Under the pieces are notes generated by a model. It did no database searches and was not told where the DNA came from. It worked only from the letters and a program-made list of their open reading frames with translations. Position numbers and translations under genes: made by a program. From Ramlibacter sp. WS9 (GTDB taxonomy: Bacteria > Pseudomonadota > Gammaproteobacteria > Burkholderiales > Burkholderiaceae_C), in NCBI RefSeq assembly GCF_003797765.1, contig NZ_RKMB01000003.1:389207-453206 (forward strand): a stretch of DNA of 64,000 bases, given 5' to 3'. Shown here piece by piece: positions 8,764-17,062 of this stretch. How positions within the stretch are numbered: position 1 is the first letter of the stretch; each line of letters starts with the position of its first letter.

Positions 8764-9110
8764 GGATTCACTTCCTCTTCGTGATACAGGTAGCGGCCGA
8801 GCGAATCGAGCTGCGCGCTCCAGAACTGCTCATAGTGGGCAAGCCACATCGCGGCCTCCTGCATCGGTTGGGCTGCCAGTTCACAGCGCACCACCCGCCC
8901 CTCTTTCAGCCGGGTCACCAGGCCCGCGTCTTCCAGCACGCGCAGATGCTTCATGAAGCCCGGCAGCGACATGCCGTGCGGCTGCGCCAGTTCGGTCACG
9001 GTGGCGCCGCCCTGCCCCAGCTGGCGCAGCACGTCGCGCCGCGTGGCGTCGGACAGGGCCGCGAACACCTGGTTCAGGATGGCCGGGTCAGCTTCCACGC
9101 TCGGCACCAC
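8658..9110 (-). CDS. ArsR-family transcriptional regulator
   Basis: 150-aa winged-helix repressor. The helix-turn-helix lies in residues about 10-75: ILNQVFAALSDATRRDVLRQLGQGGATVTELAQPHGMSLPGFMKHLRVLEDAGLV, with the wing TRLKEGRVVRCEL. There is no arsenic-type cysteine pair, as expected for the AHSA1-associated subgroup. The last 35 residues (basic, Pro-rich, ending GPGPSRKR) lie entirely over the start of the AHSA1 gene and may be a readthrough tail. It probably autoregulates the cluster running from here to 8314. Confidence 0.85.
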   Translation of the reverse strand: MVPSVEADPAILNQVFAALSDATRRDVLRQLGQGGATVTELAQPHGMSLPGFMKHLRVLEDAGLVTRLKEGRVVRCELAAQPMQEAAMWLAHYEQFWSAQLDSLGRYLYHEEEVNPWPKAPRKTGPASASPGTTPSRPKKSGGPGPSRKR

Positions 9111-9113
9111 GGG

Positions 9114-9515
9114 CTAAGGCTTGCCGGTCATCGGAAGCGGCTGCAGCAGGCTCAGGCGATTCTGCTCGGTGTCGTAGAACGAGACATAGCGGCCGACAGT
9201 CGGAATGTCCATCGGCTCACCCAGCAGCTTGCCGCCGGCGGCGACGACCTTGTCCATGGAGGATTCGATCTTCTCCACGGCGATCACGACCGACGGGTAT
9301 TGGGCGGGCCAGTCGGCTTTGCGCGGGAAAAAGCCGCCGCCGATCGCGCCGGCCGGCGCGCCGGGTTTGGCGTCGGCCTTGGCGGTCGTGGCGACCACGT
9401 AGTTGCCCATCTCCTCGCCGTACTGCTGCAGTTCCCAGCCGAAAACGGATTGATAGAAACGGACGATGCGTTCGCGGTCGTCATAGGGCAGTTCGAAATG
9501 AACGACGGGATCCAT
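9114..9515 (-). CDS. VOC-family (glyoxalase-like) protein
   Basis: 133-aa vicinal-oxygen-chelate fold protein beginning MDPVVHFELPYDDRERIVRFYQSVFGWELQQYG. It ends with the canonical metal-site strand VGRYVSFYDTEQNRLSLLQP. It is a single-domain member of the class often annotated as glyoxalase/bleomycin-resistance; the substrate is unknown. It sits in a minus-strand run of five genes with ArsR, AHSA1, PhnB-like and GFA proteins. Such sets are common in soil proteobacteria and lack a defined pathway. Confidence 0.85.
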   Translation of the reverse strand: MDPVVHFELPYDDRERIVRFYQSVFGWELQQYGEEMGNYVVATTAKADAKPGAPAGAIGGGFFPRKADWPAQYPSVVIAVEKIESSMDKVVAAGGKLLGEPMDIPTVGRYVSFYDTEQNRLSLLQPLPMTGKP

Positions 9516-9528
9516 AGAGTTTCTCCTT

Positions 9529-10029
9529 TCAGTTGCCGTTGAATGCGCGCTGCAGAGCGGGAAGGTCGAGCTTCTTCATGTCCATCATGGCGCCGAAGGC
9601 GCGCTCGATCGCGGCCGTGTCCTTCGACGTCATCATCTCGAGGAAGGCCTTGGGGATCACCTGCCACGACAGGCCGTAGCGATCTTTCACCCAGCCGCAC
9701 TGCTGGGCTTCGACAGGACCGCCTGCCGCCAGAGCGTTCCAGAAGTGGTCGACCTCCTTCTGGTCCTCACACATGATCTGCAGCGAGACCGCCTCGTTGA
9801 ACTTGAAGTGCGGCCCGCCGTTGAGCGCCGTGAAGGCCTGCCCGGCCAGCTCGAACGACACGGTCATCACGCTACCGGGCTTGCGCCCGTGCACTTCCTT
9901 GCCGGCCTCGCCGTAACGGGCGATGTGCGTGATGCGGGAATTGGGAAACAGCTCCGTGTAGAAGCGGGCGGCGTCCTCACCCTGGCTGTCGAACCAGAGG
10001 CAGGGAACGATCTTCGAGGTGAATTGCAT
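9529..10029 (-). CDS. PhnB-like VOC-family protein (3-demethylubiquinone-9 methyltransferase-like fold)
   Basis: 166-aa protein with the PhnB/YjdN signature: KIVPCLWFDSQGEDAARFYTELFPNSRI, FELAGQAFTALNGGPHFKFNEAVSLQI, then WVKDRYGLSWQVIP. Despite the old Pfam name these are not methyltransferases but VOC-fold proteins. The start at 10029 sits six bases after a GGAG motif. It lies 13 bases upstream of the preceding VOC gene, so the two are probably translated from one message. Confidence 0.85.
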   Translation of the reverse strand: MQFTSKIVPCLWFDSQGEDAARFYTELFPNSRITHIARYGEAGKEVHGRKPGSVMTVSFELAGQAFTALNGGPHFKFNEAVSLQIMCEDQKEVDHFWNALAAGGPVEAQQCGWVKDRYGLSWQVIPKAFLEMMTSKDTAAIERAFGAMMDMKKLDLPALQRAFNGN

Positions 10030-10040
10030 TCTTCTCTCCT

Positions 10041-10388
10041 TTACTTGGAACGGCCATCGAAATGCTGGACAGGAACCGTTGCCAGGTCGAGGCCTTCCAG
10101 GCAGCGGATGTTGATCGCGGCGATGCGGTTGCCTTTGGGGTCGACGCCTTCGCCATAAGGATGCATGCCGCACACCGGGCAGAAACGGTGCTTGATGACG
10201 TGCTTGTTGAACGTGTAGCTTGCGGCCGCGTCCGGCGGCGTCTTGAGCTGCAACTTCTCGTGCGGCACGAACCACAAGAGCGACCCCTTGCGCTGGCAGA
10301 TCGAGCAGTTGCACGACAGCGCGCCGTCGATCTCGCCTTCAACCTCGAACCTGATCCTGCCGCAGTGGCAACTGCCTGTGTGGAGCAT
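10041..10388 (-). CDS. GFA-family (CENP-V/GFA domain) zinc protein
   Basis: 115-aa protein of the glutathione-dependent formaldehyde-activating enzyme fold. Zinc ligands are visible in GSCHCGRIRFEVEG, CNCSICQRKGSLLWFV and HRFCPVCGMHPYG. The family name derives from Gfa of Paracoccus, but most short homologues have no shown activity. It is the first gene of the minus-strand cluster running from here to the ArsR/AHSA1 pair. Confidence 0.85.
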   Translation of the reverse strand: MLHTGSCHCGRIRFEVEGEIDGALSCNCSICQRKGSLLWFVPHEKLQLKTPPDAAASYTFNKHVIKHRFCPVCGMHPYGEGVDPKGNRIAAINIRCLEGLDLATVPVQHFDGRSK

Positions 10389-10511
10389 GAAACACCTTTT
10401 CGAGCCGAACTCATCACTTAACCACTCGGTTCAGTATACCGGCGTTTTGGGGCTTGTCAACGAAACAGGAGGTAAGGCATTTACAGGCTGTAAGGCGGTG
10501 CGGGGCGCTTT

Positions 10512-10643
10512 ATGGTTGGATGCCTGCCCGCCATCGCCGAGCTACTGGCCGGCATGGGCTGGCGTAGCGTGGTGGCGTTCAACGACGAAGACTTTGGCTC
10601 CCGCAGCCTGCTGGGGCGCAGCGACAAATCCGAGTCACGCTGA
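10512..10643 (+). pseudogene. Possible gene fragment resembling a periplasmic ligand-binding domain
   Basis: A 43-codon plus-strand frame with convincing local coding character (IAELLAGMGWRSVVAFNDEDFG). It recalls the strand-helix-strand segment of ANF-receptor / type I periplasmic binding proteins (GWxxVVAxxxDDDYG). Nothing homologous precedes or follows it and it ends inside the LysE gene. It could be a relic; chance coding is possible. Confidence 0.25.
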
Positions 10644-11234
10644 CCACATTGGAATGACCGATGCTGCGAGCAGCGCGCCCAACGTTGCGTTGGCCGCATG
10701 CCAGTGCCGCTTTGTCCGCAGCAGCCTTGCGAGCACAAGTCCGGCAGCGCACCAGATCGACAGGGATACCGCCGCCGCTAGACCGAAGACGGCGCCGAGC
10801 AGCACGGCAAGCTGAACAGGATGCATCGACGGCGCGGCGAAGGACGCTGCCGCGCCAGTGACCATGGCCCAGGCCTTCGGATTCATCCAGAGCAAGCCCG
10901 CGCCGCCAGCGAACCCAAGCGGGATCGCCATATTCGTGCGCAGATCGGGTGGCCCACTCTTTCCCAACTGCCATGCGAGCCAAAGCAGGTAACCCGTTCC
11001 GACGATCTTCATGGCCAACTGTAATGAAGGCGCGGCCATCAGTAGCCCCGACAAACCCGCTCCGGCAACGGATGCCAGGGCTGCCAAACCGGCGCTGATT
11101 CCGACCATCAACGGAATGGAGCGACGAAAGCCAAACTGCGCACCCGACGTGGTTGCCAACGTGGTTGCGCCTCCTGGCGTGATGGTGGATGTGAACGCGA
11201 ACAGGGCAAGCGGCAAGAGCGAATCGGTCGCCAT
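10635..11234 (-). CDS. LysE/RhtB-family amino-acid exporter
   Basis: 199-aa inner-membrane protein with about six hydrophobic segments. It shows the LysE-family N-terminal pattern FTSTITPGGATTLATTSGAQFGFRRSIPLMVGISAG, then GTGYLLWLAWQL and LLWMNPKAWAMVTGA. It probably exports amino acids or similar metabolites by proton exchange; the substrate is unknown. It ends two bases before the aminotransferase-like gene begins on the same strand, so the two may be co-transcribed. Confidence 0.88.
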   Translation of the reverse strand: MATDSLLPLALFAFTSTITPGGATTLATTSGAQFGFRRSIPLMVGISAGLAALASVAGAGLSGLLMAAPSLQLAMKIVGTGYLLWLAWQLGKSGPPDLRTNMAIPLGFAGGAGLLWMNPKAWAMVTGAAASFAAPSMHPVQLAVLLGAVFGLAAAVSLSIWCAAGLVLARLLRTKRHWHAANATLGALLAASVIPMWSA

Positions 11235-11235
11235 G

Positions 11236-12444
11236 CTATTGCCGCTTCACCTGGGTGGGCGCCAGCTGCGCGAGCGCATCCGCCAGTTGCTCCAGATCGT
11301 ACTCATCGTTGTAGACATGAGGCGAGACGCGCACCGCATTGCCGCGCACCGCCACATGAATTTGTTGCCGCGCAAGATGCCGGCGGCAGGCCTCGGGGTC
11401 CATGCCGGCGGGCAACTTCACACCGAAGAGGTTCGCGCATCGTTCGGCCTCGTCAGCGACTTCGAAACCAAGCGAGCGCATGCGCTCGACGGATTGGCGT
11501 TCGATTTGCAGCAAGTAGTCGCGAACTCGACCGGGCTGCCAGTCGATCAGCAAGCGGCACGCTGCCTCCAACATGGCGATCAAGACGGGGTTGGCGCGCA
11601 GACTTGTGTCGAAGCGCCGCATTCCCTGCGCGTAGTGGTCTTCATAGTCGACCAGGCGTGCAAAATTCTCGCTGCCGGATCGCATCAACCAGCTCTCCTC
11701 CAACGGGCTGCCTTCGAGGAACCGGTCGCTGAAAACCGCGAAGCCGAGACCGTAGTTCGCCAGCATCGACTTGTAGCTGTGCACCACCAAGGCATCTGGC
11801 TGGACGCGCCGCACGTCGAATGGCATTGCCCCTACCGTTTGGGTGGCGTCGATGACCAATGCAGCGCCCACCTCTCGGCAACGCCGCCCGATTCTGTCGA
11901 GATCAAAGAGCGTCCCGTCGGTCCAGTGCGCAGGCTCGACGGCGACGAGCAAAGTGTCGGCATCGATTGCGGCTACGACTGCGGCGTTCCAGAGTGCTGC
12001 TCGACTCGTGCCGATCGACTCAGAAGACCATGGAGCCGCAGGCGCAAGGACCGTGCGCATCTCAACGTTCTCAGCTCGCCAGTTGCGCCAGGCGTAGACA
12101 TTGCTGGGAAACATATCGCCGAGCATGACGACGTTCTGTCCTGATCTCGGGCGCAGATTCCTGGCGACGATGGCAATGGCGTAGGCCGCCGTGGGGACGA
12201 ACGCGACGCGTTCGGGGTCCGCGTTGACGAGTCGCGCAAACAATCCGCGTGTCCGTTCGGCGGGTTCAAAGAAGTCCTTCGGCGTCAGATCGATAGGTGA
12301 GGCGCGCGCGGTGAGCGCTGCCACGCCGGCCTGCTCCACGAGCCGCGGCAACGGACCCATGAACGCGCTGTTCAGGTAGCAATGGCCGTCGGGAAGCGAG
12401 AACAGGTCTCGCTGGCAGCGCAGTGGCGAAGAGGGTGTTGGCAT
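11236..12444 (-). CDS. Class V aminotransferase-fold PLP-dependent enzyme
   Basis: About 402 aa from the ATG at 12444. PLP enzyme of the cysteine desulfurase/kynureninase-like fold. Markers: AFVPTAAYAIAIVARNL (cofactor phosphate region), ALVIDATQTVGAMPFDV (Asp that pairs with the pyridine nitrogen), and HSYKSMLANYGLGF, where the lysine should form the Schiff base. It runs divergently from an AraC regulator 91 bases away and is followed by a LysE exporter. A small amino-acid-derivative metabolism and export unit controlled by that regulator is a reasonable inference. Confidence 0.85.
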   Translation of the reverse strand: MPTPSSPLRCQRDLFSLPDGHCYLNSAFMGPLPRLVEQAGVAALTARASPIDLTPKDFFEPAERTRGLFARLVNADPERVAFVPTAAYAIAIVARNLRPRSGQNVVMLGDMFPSNVYAWRNWRAENVEMRTVLAPAAPWSSESIGTSRAALWNAAVVAAIDADTLLVAVEPAHWTDGTLFDLDRIGRRCREVGAALVIDATQTVGAMPFDVRRVQPDALVVHSYKSMLANYGLGFAVFSDRFLEGSPLEESWLMRSGSENFARLVDYEDHYAQGMRRFDTSLRANPVLIAMLEAACRLLIDWQPGRVRDYLLQIERQSVERMRSLGFEVADEAERCANLFGVKLPAGMDPEACRRHLARQQIHVAVRGNAVRVSPHVYNDEYDLEQLADALAQLAPTQVKRQ

Positions 12445-12535
12445 CGGTCGAAGGTGGGTTGTTGCATGCTTCGCCCTATGATCGTCGGGTGACGTTCTCG
12501 CATCTATCAAGAAATTTCAAACGAGGCTGCGCGCC

Positions 12536-13327
12536 ATGAAGTCGGACTTCGACTGGGGTCGCGTTTCACTGCTGCCATCGGCGCCGTACTCGATCCGCGA
12601 CGAGTCGCGCGCGTATGTGCTGGGCCTTGCATTCGAGCGGCAACAGGGGGTGCATGCGGTGGGCGGTGATCGGCGTCGGGATTTCGACGCATGGCCTGGT
12701 GAGCTGGCCTTCACCTCCCCCGATGTGGAGATGTTCTCGGAATCGGGGAGTGGCGGCGAGTACCTGGCCTTACACGTACAGTGCGCCGCGCTGGGCCTTA
12801 AACGCGGGAGCCCGCTGGCCGTGCCACGCGCCGTTTTTCGCGGAGACCGGAGGGCCGTGCTGTTGGGCAAACAGTTGCGCCGCTCGATGCTGGCGTCGCA
12901 CCCCCAGCCACAGGTCATCGAGGATCAGGCGATGGAGCTGCTGGATCATGGACTGTCGCTGCTCGCACTCCCGCGTAGGGCGCCTGGCGGCTACGAGCAT
13001 GATCGACAGGCGCATGCACGAGTACTGGAGTACATCGATGCCGGAATCGATGGCCCGCTGAGCCTGGACGAGATTGCGCGTGTTGCAGGGATGCCGGTGC
13101 TGCGCTTGCTGCGCAGTTTCTCGATTGCCACGGGAAGTACGCCCCACGCCTACGTCACCGAGCGAAGAATGCAGCGTGCCCGCGCGCTGTTGGGCGCAAC
13201 CGACGACCCCATCGCGGACATTGCAGCCTGCTGCGGGTTCACGCATCAGTCGCATCTTGGCGCCGTGTTCAAGGATCGGTTGGGGCTGAGTCCGCGTCAG
13301 TACAGAGTCCTTGCCGGGCGATCTTGA
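12536..13327 (+). CDS. AraC-family transcriptional regulator
   Basis: 263-aa regulator. The C-terminal 95 residues hold two helix-turn-helix motifs: LSLDEIARVAGMPVLRLLRSFSIATGSTPHAYV and DPIADIAACCGFTHQSHLGAVFKDRLGLSPRQYR. The N-terminal ~150 residues form a cupin-like sensing domain with no clear ligand signature. It is divergent from the PLP enzyme at 11236, its likely target. Confidence 0.9.
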   Translation: MKSDFDWGRVSLLPSAPYSIRDESRAYVLGLAFERQQGVHAVGGDRRRDFDAWPGELAFTSPDVEMFSESGSGGEYLALHVQCAALGLKRGSPLAVPRAVFRGDRRAVLLGKQLRRSMLASHPQPQVIEDQAMELLDHGLSLLALPRRAPGGYEHDRQAHARVLEYIDAGIDGPLSLDEIARVAGMPVLRLLRSFSIATGSTPHAYVTERRMQRARALLGATDDPIADIAACCGFTHQSHLGAVFKDRLGLSPRQYRVLAGRS

Positions 13328-13487
13328 AGTCTCAAGATCAAGAGTGTGCTGATGTCGGTCTGGCTTTGCTTGCCGGCAAAGGCTGCGCCGAGGCGGCGCC
13401 TATGGACAGGACGAAATTCTCAGCCGATCACAAAGGGGGTTCGAGCATTTCTGCAGGCGGCAGATCGATAGCCGGACGGTTCACTGA

Positions 13488-14651
13488 TCATTTCCCGCCG
13501 AGCCCCATCGCCCGGGTGATCACTTCCTTCATGATCTCGTTGGTGCCGCCGTAGATGCGCTGCACGCGCGCGTCGGCGTAGGCGCGCGTGATCGGGTACT
13601 CCCACATGTACCCGTACCCGCCGTGCAGCTGCAGGCATTCGTCCATCACCTTGCATTGCAGGTCGGTGGTCCAGTACTTGGCCATGCTGGCAGTGGCGGT
13701 GTCGAGCTTGTCCTGGCACACGAGCTCCAGGCACTTGTCGACGAAGACACGGGCGATCTGCACTTCGGTCTGCAGCTCGGCCAGGGTAAAGCGCGTGTTC
13801 TGGTAGGACGCCACGGGCTGGCCGAACACCTTGCGTTCCTTGGTGTACTGCACCGTCCAGTCGATGGCGGCCTGGGCCGAAGCCACAGCTGTGACGGCGA
13901 TCTGCATGCGCTCCCAGGGCAACTGCTCCATGAGGCAGATGAAGCCCTTGTTGCGAAAGGCTTCCCCACCCAGCAGGTTCGCGGCGGGAACCAGCACGTT
14001 GTCGAAAAACAGTTCTGCCGTGTCCTGCGCCTTCAGGCCCAGCTTCTTCAGGCGCTTGCCGTGCTCGAAGCCCTTCATGCCACGCTCCACCAGCAACAGG
14101 CTGGTTCCTTTGGCTCCCGCTGCCGGGTCGGTCTTGGCAACCACGATCACCAGGTCCGCATGCCAGCCATTGGTGATGAAGGTCTTGCTGCCGTTGAGCA
14201 GGTAGCTGCCGTCGGCCTGCTGGATGGCGGTGCTCTTCACACCTTGAAGGTCGCTGCCCGCCGCCGGCTCGCTCATCGCAATCGCACCGATCATCTCGCC
14301 GCTGGCCAGCTTCGGCAGGTACCGCAGCTTCTGCTCTTCAGTACCGTAGTGGAGGATGTACGGCGCGACGATCTCGCTGTGCAGGCTGTACCCGATGCCG
14401 CTGAAGCCGCCGCGCGCGAGCTCTTCCATCTGCACGACGGAATACAGCTTGTCGGCGCCTGAGCCGCCGTATTCCTCCGGCAGCGTCGCGCACAGGTAAC
14501 CGTTTTCGCCGGCCTTGCTCCAGACGGCACGGTCGACGTAGCCCTGCTCCTCCCACTCCGAATGGAACGGCGCGATCTCCTTGTCCACGAAACGGCGGAA
14601 ACTGTCGCGGAAGGACTCGTGGTCTGCGCTGAAAAGCGTGCGTTCGATCAT
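13488..14651 (-). CDS. Acyl-CoA dehydrogenase
   Basis: 387-aa FAD flavoenzyme (ATG at 14651). Features: the LPEEYGGSG flavin region, AMSEPAAGSDLQGVKSTA (FAD/substrate loop), GSKTFITNGWHADL, LGLKAQDTAELFFDNV, and the C-terminal ECLQLHGGYGYMWEYPITRAYADARVQRIYGGTNEIMKEVI. It catalyses the first, alpha-beta oxidation step of beta-oxidation. The neighbouring plus-strand thiolase, FadJ and SDR genes make a coherent fatty-acid or aromatic-acid degradation locus. It overlaps no neighbour and lies 17 bases downstream of the dipeptidase gene. Confidence 0.93.
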   Translation of the reverse strand: MIERTLFSADHESFRDSFRRFVDKEIAPFHSEWEEQGYVDRAVWSKAGENGYLCATLPEEYGGSGADKLYSVVQMEELARGGFSGIGYSLHSEIVAPYILHYGTEEQKLRYLPKLASGEMIGAIAMSEPAAGSDLQGVKSTAIQQADGSYLLNGSKTFITNGWHADLVIVVAKTDPAAGAKGTSLLLVERGMKGFEHGKRLKKLGLKAQDTAELFFDNVLVPAANLLGGEAFRNKGFICLMEQLPWERMQIAVTAVASAQAAIDWTVQYTKERKVFGQPVASYQNTRFTLAELQTEVQIARVFVDKCLELVCQDKLDTATASMAKYWTTDLQCKVMDECLQLHGGYGYMWEYPITRAYADARVQRIYGGTNEIMKEVITRAMGLGGK

Positions 14652-14668
14652 GGTGTCTCCGGTGATGC

Positions 14669-15757
14669 TCAGGCAATGGGCGATGCACCGCGCATCGCCT
14701 GCTTGACGATGCGCGCATAGTTGCCGATGAAGATGCCGTTTAACGTGGATTCGTCCAGACCGCGTTGGGCCAGGTTGTCCGCGACCTCGCGCAAGTCCAC
14801 GTAGTTGGACAGGATGGGGCCCGGGCCCGCGCCTTCCATGTCCGTGCCGAAGGCGACATGCGCAGGCCCGATCAATTCGCACATGCGCATGGTTTCGTCG
14901 GCGAAAGTCCGGACGCTGTGAACGGGGTAGGCCGGATCGCGATTCACCCTCACCGTCCACAGCCCGACTGCGCCGCCCCGGGCAGCGATCTTGCGCGCGG
15001 AGGCCGGCGAGAGCGATCGGGCGATGTAGCCCGGATCTTGCCAGTTGCCGCCTTGCGGACTGATCCACGAATGCGACCAGACCATCGCGCTGTCGGCGGC
15101 GTCCAGCGCCCCGTCGACGAACGCCGGCGTGCTGTGCGCCAGGTCCACCACGATGCCGTGCCGCTTGCACTCGGCAATGACTTGCGCCCCCACCGGCGTG
15201 AGGCCGCCATGGCGCGGCTCCGCCGTCTGGTGATCGCCCAGCGGGCTCTGGATGAAGTGCACCATCTGCATGTGGCGCACGCCCCAGGCATGAGCCTGCG
15301 CGACGCGTTCCGGCCGGCCCTCGAGGAAATTGGCAGCTTCCGTTGCCAGCAGCACACGCGGCTCACCTGCAAGCGCAGCATCCACGTCCGCGGGCGTCAA
15401 CGCCTTGGCGACACCCCATGTGTTGAGCTTTGCTTCGTTGTCGGCGAGCCGCTTCTGGAAAGAATCCCAGAGCTCGCCGGGCTCCGGCTGGCGCGACTGA
15501 CGCCACCCTTGAGGCGTTCGGCTGATCCACCGATGGTCATCCGTGACGGCCCACGCCATCAGCATGGTGCCGGACTCTCGCATGTGCTGGCGCAGGTCGA
15601 GCCCGAACAGGCGTGGCATGAACATCCCGTAGTGGGAATGCATGTCGGCCAGGAACGGGCCTTTGTGCTGCTGCGCGCGCGCCGGGAGCACCTGGCCGGC
15701 CAGGAAAGCCGCGCCTATTGCGGCGATGCGGCGTCTCGATATCGCGGTTGCGTTCAT
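14669..15757 (-). CDS. Membrane dipeptidase, peptidase family M19, Tat-type leader
   Basis: 362 aa from the ATG at 15757 (an earlier ATG at 15784 is possible). The N-terminus ISRRRIAAIGAAFLAGQVLPARAQ carries a twin-arginine-like export signal. The metal-site motif DMHSH appears at the start of the mature enzyme, followed by ATEAANFLEG, GIVVDLAHSTPAFVDGALD and a late HVAFGTDMEGAG. This matches renal dipeptidase-like zinc enzymes acting on dipeptides or N-acyl D-amino acids. It is the upstream gene of the acyl-CoA dehydrogenase on the minus strand and divergent from the thiolase. Confidence 0.88.
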   Translation of the reverse strand: MNATAISRRRIAAIGAAFLAGQVLPARAQQHKGPFLADMHSHYGMFMPRLFGLDLRQHMRESGTMLMAWAVTDDHRWISRTPQGWRQSRQPEPGELWDSFQKRLADNEAKLNTWGVAKALTPADVDAALAGEPRVLLATEAANFLEGRPERVAQAHAWGVRHMQMVHFIQSPLGDHQTAEPRHGGLTPVGAQVIAECKRHGIVVDLAHSTPAFVDGALDAADSAMVWSHSWISPQGGNWQDPGYIARSLSPASARKIAARGGAVGLWTVRVNRDPAYPVHSVRTFADETMRMCELIGPAHVAFGTDMEGAGPGPILSNYVDLREVADNLAQRGLDESTLNGIFIGNYARIVKQAMRGASPIA

Positions 15758-15852
15758 GCTTTTTTCCGAGGCTGCTGTCGCCATTTTTACAGAGCAATTG
15801 CTTGGTGAAATGAATATACTGGCTTTTTCGTCTTTGGCACCTGGAGCCCATC

Positions 15853-17058
15853 ATGACCGAAGCCTATGTTTACGACGCCATCCGCACGCCGCGCGGCAAG
15901 GGCAAGAAGGACGGAAGCCTGCACGAAGTCAAGCCCGTCAACCTGCTCGCCGGTGTGCTGACCGAGCTGCAGCGTCGCAATGATTTCGACACCGGCCAGG
16001 TGGACGACGTGGTGATGGGCGTGGTCTCGCCCATCGGCGAACAGGGCTCGGTGATCGCCAAGGTGGCGGCACTCAAAGCCGGCTGGGACTGGCGTTGCTC
16101 CGGCGTCCAGCTCAACCGCTTTTGCGCCTCCGGCCTGGAAGCCGTGAACATGGCGGCGCAGAAGGTGCGCTCGGGCTGGGAAGACCTCGTCGTCGCGGGC
16201 GGCGTCGAAAGCATGAGCCGTGTGCCGATCGGCTCCGACGGCGGCGCCTGGGCGCAAGACCCGGAAACCAATTCCGCCACCAACTTCGTGCCGCAGGGTG
16301 TGGGGGCGGACCTCATCGCCACATTGGAAGGCTTCTCGCGCGAAGACGTCGACGCCTTCGCCATGGAAAGCCAGAAGCGCGCGGCCAAGGCGCGCGAAGG
16401 CGGCTTCTTCGCCGGCTCCATCGTGCCGGTGAAGGACTTCCTGGACCAGACCATCCTGGGCGAGGACGAATTCATCAAGCCGCGCACCACCATGGAAGGC
16501 CTGGCGGCGCTCCGGCCCGCGTTCGACCAGCTGGGCGCGATGGGCTTCGATGCCGTCGCCATCGCGCGCTACCCGCAGGTGGAGCGCATCAACCACGTCC
16601 ACCATGCGGGCAACTCGTCGGGTATCGTCGACGGCGCCGCGGCGATCCTCATCGGCAGCGAGGCCGCGGGCAAGACGCACGGCTTCAAGCCGCGTGCGCG
16701 CATCGTCGCCGCCGCGCTCTCTGGGGCCGACCCGACCATCATGCTCACCGGGCCCATGCCCGCGGCGCGCAAGGCCTTGGCCAAAGCGGGCCTCACGATC
16801 GACCAGATCGACCTGTTCGAGGTGAACGAAGCCTTTGCCGCCGTCCCCATGCGCTTCATGAAAGAGCTGGGCGTGCCGCACGACAAGGTCAACGTCAACG
16901 GCGGCGCCATCGCGATGGGCCACCCGCTCGGGGCCACCGGCGCGATGATCCTGAACACGCTGATCGATGAATTGCATCGCCGCAAGCTGCGCTACGGCAT
17001 GGCGACGCTCTGCGTGGGCGGCGGCATGGGCATCGCGACGATCGTTGAAAGAATCTAA
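15853..17058 (+). CDS. Acetyl-CoA C-acyltransferase (thiolase)
   Basis: 401-aa degradative thiolase. It has the nucleophilic cysteine in [19 protein letters not shown], the substrate loop [12 protein letters not shown], the late motif [18 protein letters not shown] (catalytic His) and the second cysteine in TLCVGGGMG. It cleaves 3-ketoacyl-CoA in the last step of beta-oxidation. Four bases separate it from the FadJ-like gene, so the two are surely co-transcribed. Confidence 0.95.
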   Translation: MTEAYVYDAIRTPRGKGKKDGSLHEVKPVNLLAGVLTELQRRNDFDTGQVDDVVMGVVSPIGEQGSVIAKVAALKAGWDWRCSGVQLNRFCASGLEAVNMAAQKVRSGWEDLVVAGGVESMSRVPIGSDGGAWAQDPETNSATNFVPQGVGADLIATLEGFSREDVDAFAMESQKRAAKAREGGFFAGSIVPVKDFLDQTILGEDEFIKPRTTMEGLAALRPAFDQLGAMGFDAVAIARYPQVERINHVHHAGNSSGIVDGAAAILIGSEAAGKTHGFKPRARIVAAALSGADPTIMLTGPMPAARKALAKAGLTIDQIDLFEVNEAFAAVPMRFMKELGVPHDKVNVNGGAIAMGHPLGATGAMILNTLIDELHRRKLRYGMATLCVGGGMGIATIVERI

Positions 17059-17062
17059 GGCC

